The notes under the pieces were generated by a model that was not told where the DNA came from, ran no database searches, and saw only the letters and a program-made list of their open reading frames with translations. Positions 8,087 through 15,284 of a stretch of DNA of 41,472 nt are shown piece by piece. Source of the DNA: CAZQXD01 sp964597315 (lineage in GTDB: Bacteria > Pseudomonadota > Gammaproteobacteria > Competibacterales > Competibacteraceae); the NCBI GenBank assembly GCA_964597315.1, contig CAZQXD010000036.1:1-41472 (forward strand), read 5' to 3'. The first letter of the stretch is position 1. The number at the start of each line of letters is the position of its first letter. The translations under genes were made by a program, and so were the position numbers.

Positions 8087-10006
8087 ATGCCCCAGGGAAC
8101 CGAGCCTATGCGCAAAATCAGCGGAGGGATGCCGCCAACTGATCACCCCGCCCCAAGCGATCTCCAATTACAGCAAGCCATTGCTGATACCGTGGCCCGC
8201 AGCTTGCGCTCGGTGGCGGGGGGGCTGGCGCTGATCTACTTGGTGCTGGCCATCGCCCACGCACTGGTGTTGCCCCCGGACCTGGTTTGGCCGCTGTTCG
8301 GTTTCGCCGCCGCCAGCGCCTTGTTACTGTGGTTGTTCCGGCGGGTTCTGACCCGCCATACCCTCAGCCCGGCCATGATCTATCCCGTGGGTCTGGTCCT
8401 GGCCGGGATGGTGCTGTTCAACAGCCTGTTGCACTTATATCTATCCCGAGAACCCTGGCAGAGCACCAATTTAATGCTGTTGGTGGTGGGGGCGAGTTTT
8501 TTTCTGCTGTCTCGACGCTGGTTGGTGATTTTTGAGACCACGGTGCTGATCGCCTGGGTCGGGGCGGTGATAGTGCTGGACCCATCGCCTCTGTGGCTAC
8601 ACTACGGTTTCGCCCTGTTCATGAGCCTGATTCTGGCCGGGATGATCCACGTGGTCCATGTGGGCAACCTGCGGCGTTTGGAGTGGCTGCGCCTGGACAA
8701 CGAGCGGCACAGCGCCATGCTCCATCATCAGGCCGCCCACGACGCCCTCACCGGGTTGGTCAACCGCCGGGAGTTCGAGCGGCGGCTGGAACGGGCGGTG
8801 GCCGGGACCAGGCGTGGGGATGGGCGGCATGTCCTCTGTTATCTGGACTTAGACCAGTTCAAGCTGGTCAACGACAACGCCGGCCATCAGGCCGGAGACG
8901 CCCTGCTCAAGCAATTGTCTCAGGAGCTGCTGTCTAGGGTCCGGAGCCGCGACACCCTGGCTCGCTTGGGGGGGGATGAATTCAGCCTGCTGCTGGAGCA
9001 TTGCTCGCCGGCCCGGGGGGAGGCGATCGCCGAGGAACTGGTCAGCCTGTTGCGGGATTTTCGGTTCTCGTGGGAGGGGCAGTTGTTCAATATCGGGGTG
9101 AGCATCGGGGTGACAGCCATCACCGAGACGGTGGAAAGCGCCACTCAAGTGATGGCCCAGGCCGATGTGGCTTGTTACACCGCCAAGGATCTGGGCCGTA
9201 ACCGGGTCCATGTCTACCAGCCCAATGCCGCCGGCCTGTCGGAGCGTCACGGCCAGATGCGCCGCGCCTCCCAGATTCGAGAGGCGCTGACTGCGGGGCG
9301 GTTTTGTCTGTTCGCCCAACCTATCGTGGCCCTGACCGCCGCCGACCCGGCCATTCACTACGAACTGCTGGTGCGGATGCTAAACGACCAGGGCCGGATC
9401 ATCCCTCCCGGCGCGTTTTTGCCCGCCGCCGAGCGTTTCGGCCTAATCAAAGAACTGGATCAGTGGGTGATCCGCCTGGCCCTAGAGCAGCTTGGCCCCC
9501 TGTTGGCCCGTCGGCCCGGCGCCCAATTCAACATCAACCTTTCCGCAGGCTCCCTGCAAGACGAGGGCCTGCACCAGCGGGTTGGGGAGCTGTTCGCCGA
9601 CTCCGGGGTGGGACCGGAGCGAATTTGTTTCGAAATCACCGAGACCGAGTCCATCGGCAACCTGGACCTGGCTGCCCGTTCGACGCGGCGCTTGCGGGAC
9701 ATGGGCTGTCGCATCGCCCTGGATGATTTCGGCAAGGGCATGACCTCGTTTTACAGCCTCAAGCGCCTGCCGGTGGATTACCTGAAGATCGACGGGGGTT
9801 TCGTAACCAGTATGCTGGACGACCCGGTGGACCGGGCCATGGTGGCGGCCATTGTGGAGATTGGCCGGACCATGGGTCTGGAGACCATCGCCGAGCATGT
9901 GAATCTCCGCACCTTGGAGGCGCTGCGAGACTTAGGGGTGGGCTATGCCCAAGGCTTCGAGTTGGGGGAGCCGCGCCCCTTGGCGGAGTTGCTGACCGAA
10001 CCTTAA
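8087..10006 (+). CDS. Membrane GGDEF-EAL c-di-GMP enzyme
   Basis: The protein is up to 639 residues. About six membrane helices fill residues 40-190, with no recognisable sensory domain between them. A GGDEF domain follows: DALTGLVNRREF opens it, the active-site GGDEF at 295-299 is intact, and the inhibitory site RSRD at 286-289 sits exactly five residues before it. The EAL domain (from about 400) has YELLVR at the EAL position (ELL at 426-428), NINLSAGSL, FEITETE, DDFGKGMTSFYSL and LKIDGGFV, and ETIAEHV near the end. Both domains keep their catalytic residues, so either or both activities are possible. In-frame ATGs at 8108 and 8129 are alternative starts, and none has an ideal ribosome binding site. 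A c-di-GMP enzyme inside a FleQ-type flagellar cluster suggests local control of motility, which is inference. Confidence 0.9.
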   Translation: MPQGTEPMRKISGGMPPTDHPAPSDLQLQQAIADTVARSLRSVAGGLALIYLVLAIAHALVLPPDLVWPLFGFAAASALLLWLFRRVLTRHTLSPAMIYPVGLVLAGMVLFNSLLHLYLSREPWQSTNLMLLVVGASFFLLSRRWLVIFETTVLIAWVGAVIVLDPSPLWLHYGFALFMSLILAGMIHVVHVGNLRRLEWLRLDNERHSAMLHHQAAHDALTGLVNRREFERRLERAVAGTRRGDGRHVLCYLDLDQFKLVNDNAGHQAGDALLKQLSQELLSRVRSRDTLARLGGDEFSLLLEHCSPARGEAIAEELVSLLRDFRFSWEGQLFNIGVSIGVTAITETVESATQVMAQADVACYTAKDLGRNRVHVYQPNAAGLSERHGQMRRASQIREALTAGRFCLFAQPIVALTAADPAIHYELLVRMLNDQGRIIPPGAFLPAAERFGLIKELDQWVIRLALEQLGPLLARRPGAQFNINLSAGSLQDEGLHQRVGELFADSGVGPERICFEITETESIGNLDLAARSTRRLRDMGCRIALDDFGKGMTSFYSLKRLPVDYLKIDGGFVTSMLDDPVDRAMVAAIVEIGRTMGLETIAEHVNLRTLEALRDLGVGYAQGFELGEPRPLAELLTEP

Positions 10007-10066
10007 GCGCCAACCGTCGTCGGCCGATACCTGTTCCCAGACAGACAGGGCAAGGAACCAGCGACG

Positions 10067-10366
10067 ATGCGATACCCCGTGGTGATCTACAAGGACCCGG
10101 ACAGTGACTACGGCGTGGCCGCGCCAGATTTTCCAGACTGCTGTTCGGCTGGATTTTCCCTAGATGAAGCTTTGGACAATGTCCGGGAAGCCATGGCGCT
10201 GTGCCTGGAGGACCTGTTCTTGGACGGCAATCCGATCCCCTTTCCCAAATCAATGGATGTTTACCGGGCCGATCCCCACTACGCCGATGGCATCTGGGCT
10301 ACCGTGGAATTGGATCTAAACGAATTGGAATCGGCGCTCGGGACGTCAGCGGATTTTTGCCACTAG
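10067..10366 (+). CDS. HicB-like protein, short, without HicA
   Basis: The 99-residue protein matches the HicB antitoxin-like N-terminal fold: MRYPVVIYKDPDSDYGVAAP, DFPDCCSAGFSLDEALDNV, and a helix with ALCLEDLFLDGNPIP. Typical HicB antitoxins carry a further ribbon-helix-helix DNA-binding domain after the segment that here reads WATVELDLNELES; this protein stops 11 residues later. No HicA-like toxin ORF lies on either side: the flanking gaps are 60 and 257 bases. It could be an orphan or decayed antitoxin, or a HicB-fold protein with another job. The family call is firm; the function is unknown. Confidence 0.8.
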   Translation: MRYPVVIYKDPDSDYGVAAPDFPDCCSAGFSLDEALDNVREAMALCLEDLFLDGNPIPFPKSMDVYRADPHYADGIWATVELDLNELESALGTSADFCH

Positions 10367-10382
10367 GCCAACAACAGCGGCT

Positions 10383-10402
10383 AGGGCCGCCGGGGCGGCC
10401 TT
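10383..10402 (+). terminator. GC-rich hairpin after the HicB-like gene
   Basis: GGCCGC (10385-10390) and GCGGCC (10395-10400) pair around CGGG, with flanking A-T and G-T pairs extending the stem. It lies 18 bases after the stop codon and ahead of the fliL promoter, a sensible terminator position. There is no U-run, so it may be only a transcript-end structure. Confidence 0.35.
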
Positions 10403-10566
10403 GGGGCTGATTATTGACGCCTGACCGGGTCGATGGAGGGGGCAGTCGGTTTTTTGGCGAAGCTCGGGTCTGGGCCGAGTCAAAAGCTTGTCGCAAGCCG
10501 CCCGTCATCACCGAACCTCTTTTTTAACAACATGAATCCACTACGTAAAATCATGCTGGCTGAGCG

Positions 10567-10582
10567 TGGCACATATCTTGCC
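10567..10582 (+). promoter_or_regulatory. Sigma-54 (-24/-12) promoter of the fliL operon
   Basis: TGGCACATATCTTGCC fits TGGCAC-N5-TTGC exactly in both core boxes. The GG is at 10568-10569 and the GC at 10580-10581, 12 bases apart. The predicted start is near 10593, leaving a leader of about 31 bases before fliL. It would drive fliLMNOPQR-flhB and probably genes beyond. Confidence 0.88.
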
Positions 10583-10623
10583 GTGGGACGGATAGGCTGA
10601 AACGTCCGGTTAGGAACATATCC

Positions 10624-11187
10624 ATGGCAAAGAAAGACGCAAGCAAAGACGACGCCGAGACCGAGAAAAAAGGTTCGTCCATCGGCAAGATTCTCATCTG
10701 GGTGGTGATTGGGCTGATGCTGGTAGTGGGATCAGCCGGCGCTGCACTGTATATGACCGGCGGACTGGATAGTCTGCTGGGCAAGGGGAAGGGGAGCGAC
10801 GAAGGCGATCAATCGGAAGCGGCGGCAAGCGCCGCCGCCTCGGAGTCCGCGCCGGTCAAACCCTTAAAGCCTCCCCGCTATATGTCCCTGGACCCGCCCT
10901 TTGTGGTCAATTTCGAAGATCAAGGCATGCTGCGCTATTTGCAGATCAGCGTCTCGGTCATGGGCCGTGATGAGGCGGTCATGGATATGGTGCTTAGCCA
11001 CAGTCCTCAGATTCGCAACGATTTGATCCTGCTATTTGGCAACCAGGACTACGCTCTCCTGAATTCGGCGGAGGGCAAGGAGAAGCTGCGGGAGCGGGCC
11101 TTGGAAAAAGTCCAGGAGATTCTGCGCCGAGAGATCGGCCAGCCCGGCATCGAGGCGGTGTACTTTACCAATTTCGTTATGCAGTGA
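10624..11187 (+). CDS. fliL: Flagellar basal-body-associated protein FliL
   Basis: The 187-residue single-pass inner-membrane protein surrounds and supports the stator units. A short Lys/Asp/Glu-rich cytoplasmic N-terminus precedes a membrane helix at about residues 20-42, then an acidic Ala/Ser-rich linker. The periplasmic FliL domain contains YMSLDPPFVVNFEDQG and ends with the conserved PGIEAVYFTNFVMQ. It is the first gene after a sigma-54 promoter and lies four bases before fliM. Length and features are normal. Confidence 0.95.
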   Translation: MAKKDASKDDAETEKKGSSIGKILIWVVIGLMLVVGSAGAALYMTGGLDSLLGKGKGSDEGDQSEAAASAAASESAPVKPLKPPRYMSLDPPFVVNFEDQGMLRYLQISVSVMGRDEAVMDMVLSHSPQIRNDLILLFGNQDYALLNSAEGKEKLRERALEKVQEILRREIGQPGIEAVYFTNFVMQ

Positions 11188-11191
11188 GTCC

Positions 11192-12217
11192 ATGGCCACC
11201 GACGAGCTGCTGACCAAGGATGAAATGGATGCCCTCATGGAAGGGGTCGCCAAGGGTCGGCTAGGGGTGGGGGATTGGCCCGAGGCCGCCGACGAGGAGA
11301 TCCTGCCCTATGAACTGGTCAGCCCCGAGAACGTCCTGACTGGCATTGTGCCGGTGCTGGAAACCATTAACGAACGCTTTGCCCACCAGATGAACGCCGG
11401 GCTGTTCGAGTTGTTGCGACGCTCGGTGGATGTGGCCATCGGCGCCGTGGAGACCCGTCCCTATAACGATCTGGTTACCTCCCTGGCCGCGCCGTGTAGC
11501 GCCAATGTGATTCGCATGGCTCCCCTGGCCGGGCCAGGTCTGCTGGTGTTTGAGCAGCAACTGGTATTCATGGTGGTGGACACGTTTTTCGGCGGCCGAG
11601 GCAAAGTCTATACCAGCGCCACGGTCCGGGATTTCACCGCCACCGAAAAACGCCTGATCCGCCGCCTGCTCAACCTGGTGTTCAATGCCTTGGCGGGGGC
11701 CTGGGAACCCTTCGTGACGGTCCAGTGCGGTCATGTGGAGGCGGAGATCAACCCTCAGTTCATCACCGCCATCAATCCCGGCGAGTGTCTGGCGGTGACC
11801 ACTCTGACCGTGACCATCGAGGAGGTGGGCGGCGCCCTGCATCTGGCCTTGCCCTGTTCCATGTTCGAGCCGGTGCGTAAAACCCTGCTGAACAGCCTGT
11901 TGCGGGAACACCCCGCCCATAGCAACCGCTTGACGCGGCTCCTGCGGGAGGGCGTCAAGGACAGCCGGGTGGAGCTACGCGGTGTTTTGGCGGAGATCGA
12001 CTTGAGCTTACGGGAACTGCTGACACTGAGCGCCGGCGACGTGATCCCCGTGGATATTCCCGATGAAGCGGTACTGGAGGCCGAGGGCGTAGCCGTGTAC
12101 AGCGGCCACTACGGGGTGGCCCGGGGCTGTCAGGCTTTGAAAATCCGCCACACCCTGACCCCCTTATCCCTGGGTGGCCAGGACCCATCCCAGTCAAGCG
12201 AGGAAACAAACCCATGA
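11192..12217 (+). CDS. fliM: Flagellar motor switch protein FliM
   Basis: The 341-residue C-ring protein receives phospho-CheY. The N-terminal peptide LTKDEMDALMEGV (residues 7-19) corresponds to the LSQDEIDALL CheY-binding motif. The middle domain carries the GGRG-like loop (FFGGRGKVYT), and the C-terminal SpoA domain has the LSLRELLTLSAGDVIPVDIP signature. The intact CheY-binding peptide argues that a chemotaxis response regulator exists elsewhere in the genome, although none is encoded near motCD. The TGA overlaps the fliN ATG by four bases. Confidence 0.97.
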   Translation: MATDELLTKDEMDALMEGVAKGRLGVGDWPEAADEEILPYELVSPENVLTGIVPVLETINERFAHQMNAGLFELLRRSVDVAIGAVETRPYNDLVTSLAAPCSANVIRMAPLAGPGLLVFEQQLVFMVVDTFFGGRGKVYTSATVRDFTATEKRLIRRLLNLVFNALAGAWEPFVTVQCGHVEAEINPQFITAINPGECLAVTTLTVTIEEVGGALHLALPCSMFEPVRKTLLNSLLREHPAHSNRLTRLLREGVKDSRVELRGVLAEIDLSLRELLTLSAGDVIPVDIPDEAVLEAEGVAVYSGHYGVARGCQALKIRHTLTPLSLGGQDPSQSSEETNP

Positions 12218-12657
12218 GCGACAACGACGCGGCCAAGGCCGAGGCGGAAACCGACACCGCGCCGGAGCCAAAGGCCGACGCCAAGGCCAAGAGCGAGGCC
12301 GCCCCCAAAGGGAAGGAGGGCCGCAAGGCCGCCAAGACCGGCACCCTGGAGCAGAAGAATTTCGACGGCGTGGACCCGGCCACGGCCCGGCGGGTGGAGC
12401 AAAGCCTGGAGGTGGTGCTGGATATTCCGGTCACCCTATCCATGGAATTGGGGCGCACCCGGCTGTCGATTCGCGAATTGTTGCAACTGGCCCAAGGCTC
12501 GGTGGTCAAGCTAGACCGGCCCGCCGGGGAACCCCTGGATATATTAGTTAACGGCTGTTTGATCGCTCGGGGCGAAGTGGTGGTGGTGAATGAACGCTTC
12601 GGGGTGCGGATCACCGATATCGTCAGCCCCGAGGAGCGAGTCAAGCGACTTCGCTAG
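12214..12657 (+). CDS. fliN: Flagellar motor switch protein FliN
   Basis: The 147-residue protein is the lower C-ring component that also docks FliH. Residues 1-45 are a charged Ala/Lys/Glu-rich extension. The SpoA domain follows at about 65-147, with LDIPVTLSMELGRTRLSIREL and GEVVVVNERFGVRITDIVSP, both highly typical. It starts by ATGA overlap with fliM. Many FliN proteins have a variable acidic N-terminus, so the extension is within the normal range. Confidence 0.96.
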   Translation: MSDNDAAKAEAETDTAPEPKADAKAKSEAAPKGKEGRKAAKTGTLEQKNFDGVDPATARRVEQSLEVVLDIPVTLSMELGRTRLSIRELLQLAQGSVVKLDRPAGEPLDILVNGCLIARGEVVVVNERFGVRITDIVSPEERVKRLR

Positions 12658-12727
12658 ACCCGTGGCCGGGAGCTGGCTTGGCCATGGCCTGATACACAAA
12701 CGGTAACCGGCTCATAGAGGGAATGCC

Positions 12728-13132
12728 ATGCAAAACCTGATAGGCGTGACTGTTGTACTGCTGTTCATGGTCTGGGGTTCGTGGCTGCTAAGGCGACTGC
12801 CCGCCTTGGATAGGGGGCGGTGGCGTGGACTCGGTGGGTGGGGCAAGGCTGGTTTTCAGTCGGCCCTAAGCACCGGCGCCGGCAAGGGTGGCCCGATGCC
12901 GGAACTTGCCCAAGTGGAAGTACAAGTGGGGCAATCCCGCCTACACCTGAGGCCCCAGGCCCATCAATCCCAAACCTTCCGCATGGTGGTGGGGAGCGGG
13001 TCCGTGAACGGGCCGCTGCCGCCCCCGAGGGTCAATGGCCAGTCGGCGGATTGGGGAGAGGCGATCCCCGTGGGGTGCTTCATGGTGCGGGTCGTGATGG
13101 TGGATGACCCGGCTGGAGACGGACGCCCGTGA
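12728..13132 (+). CDS. Unknown small membrane protein between fliN and fliO
   Basis: I do not recognise this 134-residue protein. It has one clear membrane helix at about residues 4-22 (LIGVTVVLLFMVWGSWLL) followed by RRLP, then a Gly/Trp/Arg-rich stretch. A likely folded part follows (VEVQVGQSRLHLRPQ and onward), ending in GCFMVRVVMVDDP. Support for a real gene: GAGGGA lies shortly before its ATG, and its TGA overlaps the GTG of fliO by four bases, as in the coupled genes around it. Most fli operons run fliN directly into fliO. It could be a split-off or duplicated FliO-like membrane anchor, but no sequence similarity supports that. Confidence 0.6.
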   Translation: MQNLIGVTVVLLFMVWGSWLLRRLPALDRGRWRGLGGWGKAGFQSALSTGAGKGGPMPELAQVEVQVGQSRLHLRPQAHQSQTFRMVVGSGSVNGPLPPPRVNGQSADWGEAIPVGCFMVRVVMVDDPAGDGRP

Positions 13133-13488
13133 ACCCTTGGCCTGTCGCCCTGCCGCTGGTTTGGGGAGGCGTTGTCCAGGCCGCCGAGCAGGTTCCGATG
13201 GGCTTGTCCGGGGCCGGGGTGGCGCAGATGCTGCTGGGGTTGGTGCTGGTGTTGGGGCTCATTCTGGGGGCGGCCTGGCTGCTGCGCCGCTTGGCCCCCC
13301 AGCGCGGCATGGGCGGGGAGGTGATCCGGTTGCGGGGCGGTCTGGCCCTGGGCGCCCGGGAGCGGCTGGTGCTGGTGGAGGTGGACAAGGTGCGGTTGCT
13401 GGTGGGGGTGGCTCCGGGGCGGGTTCAGACCCTATATGTGTTCCCACCCCGGAAACCGGTCGGGGAGGTCGGTGATGAACAGGATTAA
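13129..13488 (+). CDS. fliO: Flagellar biosynthesis protein FliO
   Basis: The 119-residue protein is a scaffold needed to assemble the FliP pore. A short hydrophobic N-terminus is followed by a strong membrane helix at about residues 29-51 (MLLGLVLVLGLILGAAWLLRR). The cytoplasmic FliO domain contains VIRLRGGLALGARERLVLVE and LLVGVAPGRVQTLYV, the usual core. The start is a GTG at 13129 overlapping the preceding ORF. Its 3' end overlaps the fliP start by 14 bases. Confidence 0.92.
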   Translation: MNPWPVALPLVWGGVVQAAEQVPMGLSGAGVAQMLLGLVLVLGLILGAAWLLRRLAPQRGMGGEVIRLRGGLALGARERLVLVEVDKVRLLVGVAPGRVQTLYVFPPRKPVGEVGDEQD

Positions 13489-14224
13489 AGGTCTGTTGGC
13501 CTTGGGGTGGTTGTTGCTGGCCCCGGCCCTGGCTGCGGCTCAGCCGGTGGTGCCGGCCCTGACCGTGATTCCTGGGCCTGATGGGGTAGAAACCTGGTCG
13601 GTGAGCCTGCAAATCCTGGCCATCATGACTGCCCTGACCCTGCTGCCGGCGGCGCTGATGATGATGACCTCCTTTACCCGCATCGTCATCGTCATGGCCT
13701 TGTTGCGTCAGGCCCTGGGCACGGTGCAGACCCCCTCCAATCAGGTGTTGATCGGCTTGGCCCTGTTCCTGACCCTGTTCATCATGGGACCGGTGTTCGA
13801 GCGCATCCACGGGGAGGCGGTGCTGCCCTATCTGAACGAGGAACTGGGCTTCGTGGCGGCAGTGGATAAGGCCCGCGTCCCCCTGGAAGCGTTTATGCTG
13901 GCCCAGACTCGGGAGACCGACCTGGCCTTGTTCACCCATCTATCTGGCCGGGACGGCCTGGACAGCCCCGAGCAAGTGCCGTTTTCCCTGTTGGTGCCAG
14001 CCTATGTCACCTCCGAACTCAAGACCGCCTTCCAGATCGGCTTTTTGTTGTTCATCCCGTTTCTGATCATCGACCTGGTGGTGGCCAGCGTCTTGATGGC
14101 CATGGGCATGATGATGTTATCCCCCTTGGTTATTTCCTTTCCCTTCAAGATCATGTTGTTCGTGCTGGTGGACGGGTGGGGGCTGCTCATGGGCACCCTG
14201 GCCTCCAGCTTCTACGTGCCCTGA
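13475..14224 (+). CDS. fliP: Flagellar export gate protein FliP
   Basis: The 249-residue protein pentamerises as the core of the export gate. Unusually for a gate subunit, FliP has a cleavable signal peptide, seen here at residues 1-22 ending ALAAAQ. The conserved segments MMTSFTRIVIVMALLRQALG, FLLFIPFLIIDLVVASVLM and PFKIMLFVLVDGWGL are all present. The ATG at 13475 is chosen because GGGGAGGTC lies just upstream and it restores the signal peptide; a longer frame from 13436 reads into fliO without resemblance to FliP. Confidence 0.97.
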   Translation: MNRIKGLLALGWLLLAPALAAAQPVVPALTVIPGPDGVETWSVSLQILAIMTALTLLPAALMMMTSFTRIVIVMALLRQALGTVQTPSNQVLIGLALFLTLFIMGPVFERIHGEAVLPYLNEELGFVAAVDKARVPLEAFMLAQTRETDLALFTHLSGRDGLDSPEQVPFSLLVPAYVTSELKTAFQIGFLLFIPFLIIDLVVASVLMAMGMMMLSPLVISFPFKIMLFVLVDGWGLLMGTLASSFYVP

Positions 14225-14233
14225 GGACCCCCC

Positions 14234-14503
14234 ATGACCCCGGAAACCGTACTTACCGTCGGCCAGCGCACCCTGGAAGCCACCACCCTGCTGGCGGCGC
14301 CCCTGCTGCTTTCGGCCCTGGCCATCGGGGTGCTGGTGGGGCTATTCCAGGCCGCCACCCAAATCAATGAAATGACCTTGAGCTTCGTGCCCAAGCTGCT
14401 GGTGCTGGTGGTGGTGCTGCTACTGGCCGGGCCGTGGATGCTGCAATTGCTGCTGGACTTCACCCGCACTCTGTTCGCGGACATCCCTCATTTGATCGGC
14501 TGA
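14234..14503 (+). CDS. fliQ: Flagellar export gate protein FliQ
   Basis: The 89-residue protein is made of two membrane helices that pack around the FliP/FliR core. The sequence is typical: MTPETVLTVGQRTLEATTLL, then GLFQAATQINEMTLSFVPKL. It lies nine bases after fliP and four bases before fliR, within the same transcript. Confidence 0.96.
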   Translation: MTPETVLTVGQRTLEATTLLAAPLLLSALAIGVLVGLFQAATQINEMTLSFVPKLLVLVVVLLLAGPWMLQLLLDFTRTLFADIPHLIG

Positions 14504-14507
14504 GTCC

Positions 14508-15281
14508 ATGGAACTGACCAGCCCCGCCATCGCCGCCTGGGTAGGGGCGTTCTGGTGGCCGTTGATCCGGGTGGGGGCTATGGTCAGCGCCGCGCCCCTA
14601 CTCAGCGCCCGGATGCTGCCGGGGCGGGTGCGCCTGATCGTGGCGCTGGTGCTGACCTGGGCGCTGCTGCCCTTCGTGCCGCCGATCCCGGCGGTGGAGC
14701 CGCTCAGCCCCACGGGCCTGGCCATCGCCGCCCAGCAACTACTGATCGGCCTGACCATGGGTTTTATGCTCAAGCTGGTGTTCGCCGCCTTGGCGATCGG
14801 CGGCAATGTGGTGGCCATGCAGATGGGCTTGGGCTTCGCCAATCTAGTAGACCCCCAAAACGGCGGCCAGATGCCCTTGATCAGCATGTTCTACAACATC
14901 GTCGGCAGCCTGATGTTTTTGTCCCTGAACGGTCATCTGATCTTGTTCCAGATGCTGGTGGATAGCTTCCAGACCCTGCCCGTGGGGCCGGAGGGTCTGA
15001 CCGGGGTGGAGTTTCGCGCCGTGGCCGAGTGGGGGGGGCGGATGTTCGGGGGAGCGGTGTTGGTGGCTTTGCCGGCCATCGCCTCGTTAATGGTGGTGAA
15101 CCTGGCGTTTGGGGTGATGACCCGAGCCGCCCCTCAACTCAATATCTTCATGGTGGGGTTTCCCATCAGTCTGATGCTGGGACTGCTGATTATCCTGTAC
15201 AGCCTGCCCAGCCTGGTGCCCCAGTTACAGCGGCTGCTGGATGAGGTGTTCCAAATCCTCCGCCAGTTCATAGGAGCCTGA
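14508..15281 (+). CDS. fliR: Flagellar export gate protein FliR
   Basis: The 257-residue, highly hydrophobic protein has several membrane helices and closes the FliP5FliQ4FliR1 gate. Family signatures include FWWPLIRVGAMVSAAPLL, RLIVALVLTWALLPFVP and VAMQMGLGFANLVDPQNGGQ. It ends QLQRLLDEVFQILRQ. The next gene, flhB, starts three bases after the stop, and FliR-FlhB contact is known in the family. Confidence 0.96.
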   Translation: MELTSPAIAAWVGAFWWPLIRVGAMVSAAPLLSARMLPGRVRLIVALVLTWALLPFVPPIPAVEPLSPTGLAIAAQQLLIGLTMGFMLKLVFAALAIGGNVVAMQMGLGFANLVDPQNGGQMPLISMFYNIVGSLMFLSLNGHLILFQMLVDSFQTLPVGPEGLTGVEFRAVAEWGGRMFGGAVLVALPAIASLMVVNLAFGVMTRAAPQLNIFMVGFPISLMLGLLIILYSLPSLVPQLQRLLDEVFQILRQFIGA

Positions 15282-15284
15282 GCC

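Noticed and set aside
13259..13939. A 226-residue - strand frame opposite fliO and fliP
   Set aside because: It is Gln/His/Pro-rich, has no family resemblance, and is fully antisense to conserved genes.
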